A stretch of DNA of 47,180 nt, from contig CAMPBS010000009.1 in NCBI GenBank assembly GCA_946639585.1, positions 1-47,180 of the forward strand. Reading direction: 5' to 3'. Under the pieces are notes generated by a model that saw only the letters and a program-made list of their open reading frames with translations, had not been told where the DNA came from and did no database searches. Position numbers and translations under genes: made by a program. This DNA comes from an uncultured Clostridium sp. Its GTDB lineage: Bacteria; Bacillota; Clostridia; TANB77; CAG-508. Numbering within the stretch: the first letter of the stretch is position 1; each line of letters opens with the position of its first letter. Positions 41,689 to 47,180 of the stretch are shown one piece after another.

Positions 41689-42609
41689 AAATTAAAACAG
41701 CACCCAAAACCAAAATTCCCAAATTATCTCTATAAATTTCATCAAATTGGCTAATAGGAAGCGGATTTTGACCAATTCCGGCTTCAATAGTATAGCCAGG
41801 TCTATTATAATTTTGAATAAACCAATCTTTGTAACCAGCAAAACTAGAATTAAAAGGAACATTTTCTACTGAATAGCCACTAACAACTGCAAATTGATTA
41901 GCAATATCAAGTCCACGAGGTGGATTAATATTTTGAAAATTCCAATAGATTTCTTGCCCTTGAGTATGGTAAGCAATAACCAAAGAAAAATTATGTGATA
42001 AAGTAAAATTATAAATTGCAAGAGATTCTGGTTCGGTTAAAGGACCGTACCCTACAAAATCACGAGGAGCGGGAGATGTAAATCCTTGCTCATATTTAAT
42101 CTGTTTAGCTTGATTCCAACCTGCTGGAAATTGAAGGTTCAAATCTACGCCACGCGCATTCGCTTTCCACCCTGTAGGAAAAGGAATTGCAGGATAATTA
42201 TTAGCAATACTTCTAGCCATTCTAAAAGCAGGAGAAGTAGTTGGAAAAGCATTAGTAGCAATATTCACTCCATCAGGATTAACCATTGGCATAATATAAA
42301 TAGAAACAGAATTAAACAAAGTTCTTACATTATAGCCATATAAATTACTATTATTAGAATAAGCAACTGCATAATCTTCAATAAACTTCATAAGTAAAGG
42401 AGCTGTAATCCATTCATTACCGATGAATAGCGCCAGAATAAAAAACTTGCTTTGGACCTCTACCAAGTTTTACGACATAAATATTATCGCCTAAAATACT
42501 TCTACCGAACAATTTGTGTATTCAAAAAAGGATACTGTCTAATTAAAGCAGTCAAATCCCTTCTCAAAATCCCAGAATTATAAGAAACAGTAGTATCAAC
42601 AATACTCAT
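41687..42609 (-). CDS. M14 zinc carboxypeptidase; two +1 shifts at CGG
   Basis: The ATG at 42609-42607 opens MSIVDTTVSYNSGILRRDLT. Codon 35 is CGG (42507-42505), immediately followed by TAG. Skipping C continues GRSILGDNIYVVKLGRGPKQ and then VFYSGAIH. A second CGG (42422-42420), followed by TAA TGA, again needs one base skipped to give GNEWITAPLLMKF. The joined product is about 306 residues with every M14 element: zinc HGNE, MVNPDGV, NARGVDLN, third zinc His in AYHTQGQ and catalytic Glu in YTIEAGIG. This is the gamma-D-glutamyl-diaminopimelate-type branch, which cuts peptidoglycan peptides. The second shift lies inside the HxxE zinc motif. Without recoding it would be a dead gene. Confidence 0.8.
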
Positions 42610-42644
42610 AAAAATCACCTAAACTATAATATGCACTAACCCTG

Positions 42645-42685
42645 TTTTTGGGGACACTCTTCAAAGTCAAGTGTCCAAAAATTTT
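42645..42685 (+). repeat. diverged REP-like hairpin
   Basis: TTTTTGGGGACACT and AGTGTCCAAAAA form a stem with a 2-base bulge. The core is related to the REP-like repeats at 33015, 34331, 37143 and 38043. Confidence 0.6.
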
Positions 42686-42713
42686 AAAAAATATATACAA
42701 AAAACAAAAAACA

Positions 42714-42722
42714 TGTTATAAT
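42714..42722 (+). promoter_or_regulatory. ssrA promoter (extended -10)
   Basis: TGT-TATAAT (42714-42722) with a weak TATACA at -35. Transcription would start about 25 bases before the mature 5' end. Confidence 0.6.
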
Positions 42723-42754
42723 ACTAATTAGACGATTAAATCGTTAATATATAT

Positions 42755-43110
42755 GGGGGTGTAATGGTTTCGACATTACACTAGAAGCAAGAATAGCAAG
42801 TAGTGGATTCTCGTTGGCCACTTAAAAAACGAGAAAATAAATATAAACGCTGATAATAATAGAGAATTAGCATTAGCTGCCTAGGTGCAGCTACACTTTA
42901 ACTTAGCTCCCCACAAGCTTTGTTGAAGTGCCGATTTTGTGGGAAACAAAGCTCCCTTTGCTTTTAAGGTAGTGGGTATTTTAAAAAGCTATATCTAAAA
43001 TTAGCCTGTTTGCCGGCGAATTTTAGATGAAAATAAAAGACAAAATAAACTTGTAGAGGTTCTTGTGGAAGGTATAATGGACAGGAGTTCGACTCTCCTC
43101 ACCTCCACCA
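42755..43110 (+). ncRNA. ssrA: tmRNA
   Basis: The 356-base RNA rescues stalled ribosomes. The 5' end GGGGGTGTAATGGTTTCGAC and the 3' end GTTCGACTCTCCTCACCTCC with ACCA form the tRNA-like acceptor and T-arm, including the diagnostic GGTTTCGAC. The tag reading frame at 42849-42884 encodes ADNNRELALAA and ends in TAG, with the ALAA C-terminus recognised by ClpXP-type proteases. Pseudoknot-like GC-rich stems lie at 42895-43020. The presence of tmRNA is relevant here because stalled CGG codons would otherwise be cleared by it. Confidence 0.96.
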
Positions 43111-43302
43111 TACTAAAAAAACATAAAGTTTGATTTTTCAATAATTTTGTGTTATAATATTGACAGGTACAGAAAAAAATGTTACAATTCTGTTACAAAA
43201 ATATTAAAAATCAATTACTTTTTAAAAAGTAATTGAAAAAAAGAAACACTTGTGATAAATTCTTAATAAGAAAAATAAAATAAAGATTAAGAGCCGAAGC
43301 CC
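43111..43302. other. intergenic region with WalR-like box and palindrome
   Basis: TGTTAC-AATTC-TGTTAC (43180-43196) matches the WalR consensus but has no plus-strand gene ahead. A perfect 26-base palindrome, TCAATTACTTTTT / AAAAAGTAATTGA (43211-43236), follows, with a T-run on its minus-strand side. GATTAAG...CTTAATC (43283-43309) terminates the minus-strand gene. A TATAAT-like box lies near 43153. A small RNA is possible but unsupported. Confidence 0.4.
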
Positions 43303-43309
43303 TTAATCG
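43283..43309 (-). terminator. terminator of the small membrane gene
   Basis: On the minus strand GATTAAGGGCTTCGGCTCTTAATC, given as arms GATTAAG and CTTAATC around a GC-rich centre, is followed by TTTATTTT. It overlaps the stop codon region. Confidence 0.75.
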
Positions 43310-43485
43310 TGTCTCGTTTGATTGGAGTTCTCATTCTCGGTGCGGACTTCAATTTTTTTATCTTTGCCTTGAATTTTAATATATGTATGATAGCCAATAA
43401 AAGCTAATAAACATATTATTAATCCAAGAGCTACAATAATAAAACCCACTCCAAGAAACTGCACTGCCATTGCTGCAATATCCAT
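43303..43485 (-). CDS. small single-pass membrane protein with structured leader
   Basis: The 60-residue protein starts MDIAAMAVQFLGVGFIIVAL. One long hydrophobic helix (about residues 7-34) is followed by a basic, hydrophilic tail (KIQGKDKKIEVRTENENSNQ). Size and layout recall small gamma-type subunits of membrane decarboxylases, but similarity is too low to claim this. The start at 43485 lies 7 bases after AGGTGA (minus strand), and this RBS is buried in the base stem of a folded leader. An upstream in-frame start at 43512 would enter that leader and is rejected. It has a consensus-like promoter and a terminator, so it is a complete, regulated single-gene unit. Confidence 0.7.
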   Translation of the reverse strand: MDIAAMAVQFLGVGFIIVALGLIICLLAFIGYHTYIKIQGKDKKIEVRTENENSNQTRHD

Positions 43486-43620
43486 TTTACATTCACCTGC
43501 CTTTCGTTGCAATTAAGTCGAGACTTAGTTGCATGATAGTAACAACTAGGGTTACATCCAATATAACAGCTAGTCGCTACTTAATACAACTGAGCTGTCA
43601 TAGGTGAATGTTCAAACGAT
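43486..43620 (-). ncRNA. multi-hairpin leader sequestering the RBS
   Basis: On the minus strand ACATTCACCT (43611-43602) is perfectly complementary to AGGTGAATGT (43498-43489), which contains the RBS. Between them are three hairpins: ACAGCT-C-AGTTG / CGACT-AGCTGT, GTAAC / GTTAC, and GCAA-TAAGTC / GACTTA-TTGC. The result is a multi-branch junction whose base stem hides the RBS, as in translational riboswitches or RNA thermometers. I do not match it to a known class. Confidence 0.6.
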
Positions 43621-43626
43621 ACTCAT

Positions 43627-43655
43627 AATATAACAGATAAAATAATCATAGTCAA
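43627..43655 (-). promoter_or_regulatory. promoter of the leader and small membrane gene
   Basis: On the minus strand TTGACT (43655-43650), 17 bp, TATATT (43632-43627). The start would fall near 43620, the first base of the folded leader. Confidence 0.75.
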
Positions 43656-43686
43656 GAAAAAAGTCGAAAAAATAAAATAAAAAAAT

Positions 43687-43715
43687 TTGCGAAAATTAAC
43701 ATAAAATGGTATAAT
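43687..43715 (+). promoter_or_regulatory. promoter upstream of a decayed gene
   Basis: TTGCGA (43687-43692), 17 bp, extended -10 TGG-TATAAT (43710-43715), followed by a GCGG/CCGC hairpin. Confidence 0.65.
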
Positions 43716-43742
43716 ACTTATATAAGCGGGAATCCGCCCACT

Positions 43743-44022
43743 ATGTACTTTGAAATTGCTAATATGTGGCATGATGACGGAGATTTTTTCAAAAAAAGAA
43801 GTGGCATTGTAGAATCTAAAGATTATGGTGCATTTTGATACTTTTTCTTTAGATGAACTTATTAATGTTTCTCTAGAAGATAAGGCCTTTTTAAAGAGTC
43901 TTTGCGACAGGAAGTTCTTGAAGCGGATTTTTTGAAGTTATCTCATTGAAGAAAGCGGTAGCATTTATAACGGAAATGTGCAACCATGTTTTACAGTATC
44001 AACTAAGTTTTTTGAAAATTAA
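43743..44022 (+). pseudogene. decayed small gene with several frameshifts
   Basis: ATG 43743 opens MYFEIANMWHDDGDFFKKRS and stops within about 32 codons. The coding-like text continues in other frames: DTFSLDELINVSLEDKAFLK, EVLEADFLKLSH, then EESGSIYNGNVQPCFTVSTK and FFEN, with TAA at 44020. Three frame changes are needed, so this is probably a remnant. The product family is not recognised. It retains a good promoter and lies upstream of the LysR gene, so it may act as that gene's leader. A CCCCT/AGGGG hairpin follows near 44055-44080. Confidence 0.5.
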
Positions 44023-44104
44023 CTTAACTGTTATATACAGAGCGGTTTTAAGAGGAGCCCCTTCCATTAGGGGGATTCTTTCATAAATATTGGAGGAAAA
44101 ATAT

Positions 44105-44962
44105 ATGAAATTTGGAAACGAAACATTATATAGATTATTTGTATTAGTAGCTGATGAAAAAAATATAACAAGAGCTAGTGAAAAGTTATTTATTTCACAA
44201 CCTGCTGTTTCAAAACAAATTAAAAAGTTGGAAAATGAACTTAATACAACACTATTTAATAGAAAAAATATGGAATTAACAAAAAATGGTAAAAAGCTTT
44301 ATAATCAATTAAAACCTATTATGTCTGAATTAGAAAAAATTGAAAAAAGTTTTGAAACAAAAAGAAATATAAAGCTTGGAACATATAATACATTAATGAG
44401 TAAGCTGCTTAGTTCAAGTATTTTAGAATTTTATAAAACATATAAATATAATGATGTTATTATAGAAAATTCAAATGTAGAGAAAATGTTTCAAAAGCTA
44501 GAAAATGGCGAATTAGATTTAGTAATAGTAAAGAAGTATAATAAATCAAATTTCAATACAAAGTACATAAAATTAGGAGATTTAGAAGATATATTTATAT
44601 GTGGCAACAAAGTTAATTTTGGAAAACATAAAGAATTAAATGTATTAGATAATAAAATATTATATATACCAAGAAATAATTCAATTGCATTAGAAAAATT
44701 GCTAGAAGTATTAGAAAAAAATAATATAAAGCCAATTATAAAAAGAGTAGATTCATCAACAATGATAAAACTTGTAAAAGATAGTTCTAATATAGGTTTT
44801 ATAACAAAAGAGTATATTAGTGAAGAATTAGAAAAAGGAGAAATAAAAGAATTACAACTTGATATTAATATACCAAAATCAGAATTTGGAATTTACTATA
44901 TTGAAGAAAACAAATTCAAAGAACTAAATGATTTAATAAAAATAATAAAGCATAACTTTTAG
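44105..44962 (+). CDS. LysR-family transcriptional regulator
   Basis: The 285-residue regulator has an N-terminal winged helix (about residues 5-65; LYRLFVLVADEKNITRASEK, LFISQPAVSKQIKKLENELN) and a type 2 periplasmic-binding-like effector domain (about 85-285). The dimerisation helix lies between. The effector is unknown. ATG 44105 is 8 bases after GGAGG; the TTG at 44090 precedes the RBS. It is followed by CYTH and chromate-transporter genes on the same strand, each with its own signals, so regulation of these neighbours is possible. A hairpin TTAAATAATAA / TTATTATTTAA near 44965-44991 ends the gene. Confidence 0.92.
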   Translation: MKFGNETLYRLFVLVADEKNITRASEKLFISQPAVSKQIKKLENELNTTLFNRKNMELTKNGKKLYNQLKPIMSELEKIEKSFETKRNIKLGTYNTLMSKLLSSSILEFYKTYKYNDVIIENSNVEKMFQKLENGELDLVIVKKYNKSNFNTKYIKLGDLEDIFICGNKVNFGKHKELNVLDNKILYIPRNNSIALEKLLEVLEKNNIKPIIKRVDSSTMIKLVKDSSNIGFITKEYISEELEKGEIKELQLDINIPKSEFGIYYIEENKFKELNDLIKIIKHNF

Positions 44963-45047
44963 TTATTAAATAATAACTAATTATTATTTAAAAGAATAAT
45001 CTTTTGATGTTATTATTTATTATATTAAAATTTTTGGAGGAAATGTA

Positions 45048-45590
45048 ATGGAAAACATAGAGTATGAAGTTAGAGTTTTAGAAATAAATCGTGAGGAAAT
45101 AATAAAAAAATTAGAAAGGTTAGGAGCAAGAAAAATAAAAGATGGTATGCAAAGAAGATATGTATATGACTTTAATCCAATGCAAAAACATAAATATATT
45201 AGAGTTAGAACAGATGGAAATAAAACAACATTAACAATAAAAAGTTGCGAAAAAGATACAATTGATGGAACTAAAGAATTAGAAATAGAAGTAAATGACT
45301 TTGAAAAAACTAATGAAATTCTTAATCAGCTTGGATATATGCCAAAAGGATATCAAGAAACCAAAAGAACTGAATATGTTTTAGATGATGTTATTTTCGA
45401 TATTGATAGGTGGCCTTTAATACCAGAGTTTATGGAAATAGAGGGAAAAAATAAAGAAGATGTATTGAAAATGATAGAAAGGTTGGATATTCCAGAAGAA
45501 ATGGTAATTACTAGTGGAGCTTATGAACATTATGGGATTGACAGTACAGAATTGGAAAATTTGAGTTTTGATATGGAAAATAATCAATAG
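45048..45590 (+). CDS. CYTH-domain protein (CyaB/thiamine-triphosphatase-like)
   Basis: The 180-residue protein forms the CYTH triphosphate tunnel. The defining acidic start is NIEYEVRVLEI (ExExR/K pattern, residues 4-8). Basic and acidic tunnel residues follow in HKYIRVRTDGNKTTLTIKS, TKELEIEVND and VIFDIDRWPLIPEFMEIEG. Members hydrolyse inorganic tripolyphosphate or thiamine triphosphate, or make cAMP (class IV cyclase); which one cannot be told from sequence, though bacterial tripolyphosphatase is common. GGAGGAAA precedes the ATG. A CATAAC/GTTATG hairpin lies just after the stop. Confidence 0.9.
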   Translation: MENIEYEVRVLEINREEIIKKLERLGARKIKDGMQRRYVYDFNPMQKHKYIRVRTDGNKTTLTIKSCEKDTIDGTKELEIEVNDFEKTNEILNQLGYMPKGYQETKRTEYVLDDVIFDIDRWPLIPEFMEIEGKNKEDVLKMIERLDIPEEMVITSGAYEHYGIDSTELENLSFDMENNQ

Positions 45591-45629
45591 AACATAACTT
45601 TTAGTTATGCCAGAATAATCAATATGTAT

Positions 45630-45658
45630 TTAACATAACACACTTTTGATACTATAAT
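45630..45658 (+). promoter_or_regulatory. chromate transporter promoter
   Basis: TTAACA (45630-45635), 17 bp, TATAAT (45653-45658). AAAGGAAG (45677-45684) is 9 bases before the GTG at 45694. Confidence 0.75.
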
Positions 45659-45693
45659 TTAATTAAAGTTATAGTAAAAGGAAGTGTGTTTTT

Positions 45694-46237
45694 GTGTTGT
45701 ATATACAATTAATTATAGAGTTTGTAAAAATAGGAGTGTTCTCATTTGGTGGTGGATTTGCAACGCTACCATATATATTTGAGTTAGCAGATAAAACTAA
45801 TTGGTTTGATTATGCAGAAGTAAATCAAATGATTACAATTTCGCAAATGACACCTCGGACCACTTGCGTGTAATATGGCAACCTATGTTGGAGAAAAAGT
45901 AGGGGGGATAATTGGTTCAATCGTTGCTACAATTTCCTTTGTGCTTCCAGCTATATTTAGTATGTACTTTGTATATAAATTATTTGACAAATTTAAAGAT
46001 AATAAAAGAGTAAACAAGGCACTTAAATTAATAAGAACATCAACCTTTGCAACTATATTAGTTAGCTGTTTTACAGTAATAAAAAATACAGTAATAACTA
46101 GCACAAATCAATTAAATATTAAGGTAATTATATTAGCTATTATTATTTATATTTGTATGAAAAAGAAAAAATTACATCCACTAATATATATGGCAATGTC
46201 TGGAATAATAGGGATAGTATTTAGTTTTAGTATGTAG
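45694..46237 (+). CDS. chromate transporter N-terminal half (ChrA-like); +1 shift at CGG
   Basis: From GTG 45694 the frame reads LIIEFVKIGVFSFGGGFATL and ends ITISQMTP. Codon 55 is then CGG (45856-45858), with zero frame closing at TAA four codons later. Skipping C gives GPLACNMATYVGEKVGGIIG and the rest to 46237. The family motif TPGP is restored exactly. The about 180-residue product has 5-6 membrane helices and forms one half of a two-gene CHR-family transporter. These move chromate, or in hosts never exposed to chromate, probably another anion. Everything outside the CGG site is intact. The second half follows 11 bases later. Confidence 0.82.
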
Positions 46238-46248
46238 GAGTGAGTTAT

Positions 46249-46791
46249 ATGAAAAAGATTAAAAGTTTAATTAAAATGTTTTATTTGTTTAGTATAATGG
46301 GAATTCAGATGTTTGGAAATCTTGTTACAATGATTCCAATTTTTGAAAATGAATTAGTTACAAAAAGAAAATTAATTACAAACGAAGATGTTTTAGATGC
46401 TATAACAATAGGAAGATGTGGACCGGGTGCAGCTATAGTAAATACAATTGCTTTTATTGGAAATAAAATTGATGGCTTTTGGGGTGGAGTATTTGCTGTT
46501 TTAGGTTTTTGTTTTTTTCCATTCCTAGTAATATTGATTATTTCTTTTTCAATAGATACATTTTTGAACAATGAAATAATTAAACATTTTCTTAAAGGTG
46601 TCTCAACTTGTATAAGCGTTATGATTATTAACTCAATGATTGATTTTGGAAAGAAAACACTAAAATCTAAAATATGCGTGTTAGTGTTTTCTGTAACATT
46701 GTTGTTATCTATTACAACCCAAATTCCTATTGTATGTTATTTGATTTTTTGCATTTTTTTATCAGTATTTATAAAAATGGAAAAAATATAG
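46249..46791 (+). CDS. chromate transporter C-terminal half (ChrA-like)
   Basis: The 180-residue partner of the preceding gene has its own CHR domain: FYLFSIMGIQMFGNLVTMIP near the start, GRCGPGAAIVNTIAFIGNKI (about residues 61-80, equivalent to the TPGP region), and about six membrane helices. Split CHR transporters have two such halves in opposite membrane orientation that work as a heterodimer. Here the reading frame is continuous; at the position of the shift in the first half this gene has ordinary GGA CCG GGT codons. ATG 46249 follows GGAGTG; the GTG at 46240 overlaps that RBS. Confidence 0.85.
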   Translation: MKKIKSLIKMFYLFSIMGIQMFGNLVTMIPIFENELVTKRKLITNEDVLDAITIGRCGPGAAIVNTIAFIGNKIDGFWGGVFAVLGFCFFPFLVILIISFSIDTFLNNEIIKHFLKGVSTCISVMIINSMIDFGKKTLKSKICVLVFSVTLLLSITTQIPIVCYLIFCIFLSVFIKMEKI

Positions 46792-46805
46792 AAAACGTCA
46801 AAATG

Positions 46806-46834
46806 TTGAAAAAACAGGAAATTTATGGTATAAT
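46806..46834 (+). promoter_or_regulatory. promoter of 46865-47125
   Basis: TTGAAA (46806-46811), 17 bp, TATAAT (46829-46834). Confidence 0.85.
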
Positions 46835-46864
46835 AAAAAAAGAATAAAAGAGGGGGGAATTAAA

Positions 46865-47125
46865 ATGGAATATAAAGATTTAGAAAAAGAGATTATACAA
46901 ATTAAAGAAAGAAATAAAAGAGTAGAACTTGATAAGGCTTGGGAGACAAGCTGGACAAGAAAAATATGCATAATGATATTAACTTATGTTGTAGTAATTA
47001 TCTATTCTTATGTAATAAGAAATATTGATAATATATTCTTAAGTTCATTAGTGCCAGTAATTGGTTTTACATTATCTACATTATCTTTAAAATTAGTAAG
47101 GAAAATATGGGAGAAAAATAAATAG
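46865..47125 (+). CDS. small membrane protein with N-terminal coiled coil
   Basis: The 86-residue protein has a charged helical N-terminus (EYKDLEKEIIQIKERNKRVE, LDKAWETSWTRK) followed by two membrane helices (about residues 32-50 and 56-75) and a basic end. It is not assigned to a function. The N-terminal charged helix with paired membrane segments is a layout seen in many short Clostridia proteins. A strong promoter and an AGAGGGGGG RBS suggest real expression. The gap after it (47126-47180) ends with AAAGGAGA, the RBS of the next gene beyond the window. Confidence 0.75.
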   Translation: MEYKDLEKEIIQIKERNKRVELDKAWETSWTRKICIMILTYVVVIIYSYVIRNIDNIFLSSLVPVIGFTLSTLSLKLVRKIWEKNK

Positions 47126-47180
47126 TTTGTCCTTTAATATATAATTCTAGTAAAAAAGGGAAAAATAGATATAAAGGAGA

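Noticed and set aside
42420..42507. Simple reassignment of CGG to another amino acid.
   Set aside because: Both M14 sites have a stop codon directly after CGG in zero frame, so reading CGG as any one amino acid without a frame change cannot restore the protein.
43924..43926. A fifth possible CGG shift (AAG CGG ATT) in the decayed gene at 43743-44022; skipping C opens about 50 further codons.
   Set aside because: The stretch reads more naturally as EVLEADFLKL in another frame (GAA GCG GAT), and other frame breaks in the same gene are not at CGG, so ordinary decay explains it better.

Overview
The window is an AT-rich, Clostridia-like Firmicutes chromosome segment, probably from an uncultured gut lineage. 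The evidence is heavy AGA/AAA/GAA codon use, AGGAGG-type ribosome binding sites, sigma-A promoters with 16-17 bp spacers, and a Firmicutes core set: rbgA, mrnC, rpmE, rpsO, pnp, mutL, miaA, sepF, divIVA, rsmD, spoIIIE/ftsK and ssrA. The genus cannot be fixed from sequence alone.

Layout. 1-2200: small accessory genes (GNAT acetyltransferase, S51-like peptidase) among short dispersed repeats. 2223-3545: ribosome assembly and 23S maturation (rbgA, mrnC). 3622-5248: a pilin-like surface protein whose 3' end looks like the variable region of a diversity-generating retroelement. 5401-8382: tRNA-Glu, a yybP-ykoY (Mn2+) riboswitch and its P-type ATPase. 8423-14323: cell-envelope genes (deacetylase, VanW), asd, and two copies of an undescribed-looking structured RNA. 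14415-17276: rpmE, rpsO, pnp. 17457-19226: small genes and a stomatin-like protein. 19503-33017: long plus-strand housekeeping run covering repair, tRNA modification, division, rRNA methylation, DNA translocation and an MBL/beta-CASP nuclease. 33015-38070: accessory island with REP-like repeats, rhuM, a tyrosine recombinase, a second pilin-like gene behind a probable invertible promoter, and a broken REP-associated transposase. 38143-43110: GH15 glycosidase, FAD oxidoreductase, M14 peptidase, tmRNA. 43303-47125: small membrane protein behind a folded leader, LysR regulator, CYTH protein, split chromate transporter.

The most unusual signal is at the level of translation. I scanned the genes by eye and found no ordinary in-frame CGG codon in any intact gene. 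Three otherwise well-preserved genes (pilin-like, M14 peptidase, chromate transporter) are each broken by in-frame CGG, four sites in all. At every site skipping one base (C|GGA or C|GGT) restores the frame and a family-conserved glycine. Either CGG triggers +1 recoding here (an unassigned codon or a four-base glycine codon), or a C was inserted before GG by a systematic error. Both are testable.

Other leads are the DGR-like, A-depleted and GC-rich 3' end of the first pilin-like gene; a 21-bp inverted repeat flanking the promoter of the second pilin-like gene next to an intact tyrosine recombinase (candidate phase switch); twin structured RNAs whose outer helices differ in sequence but both pair; an SD-sequestering multi-hairpin leader; and a MutL whose endonuclease metal motifs are all degenerate.
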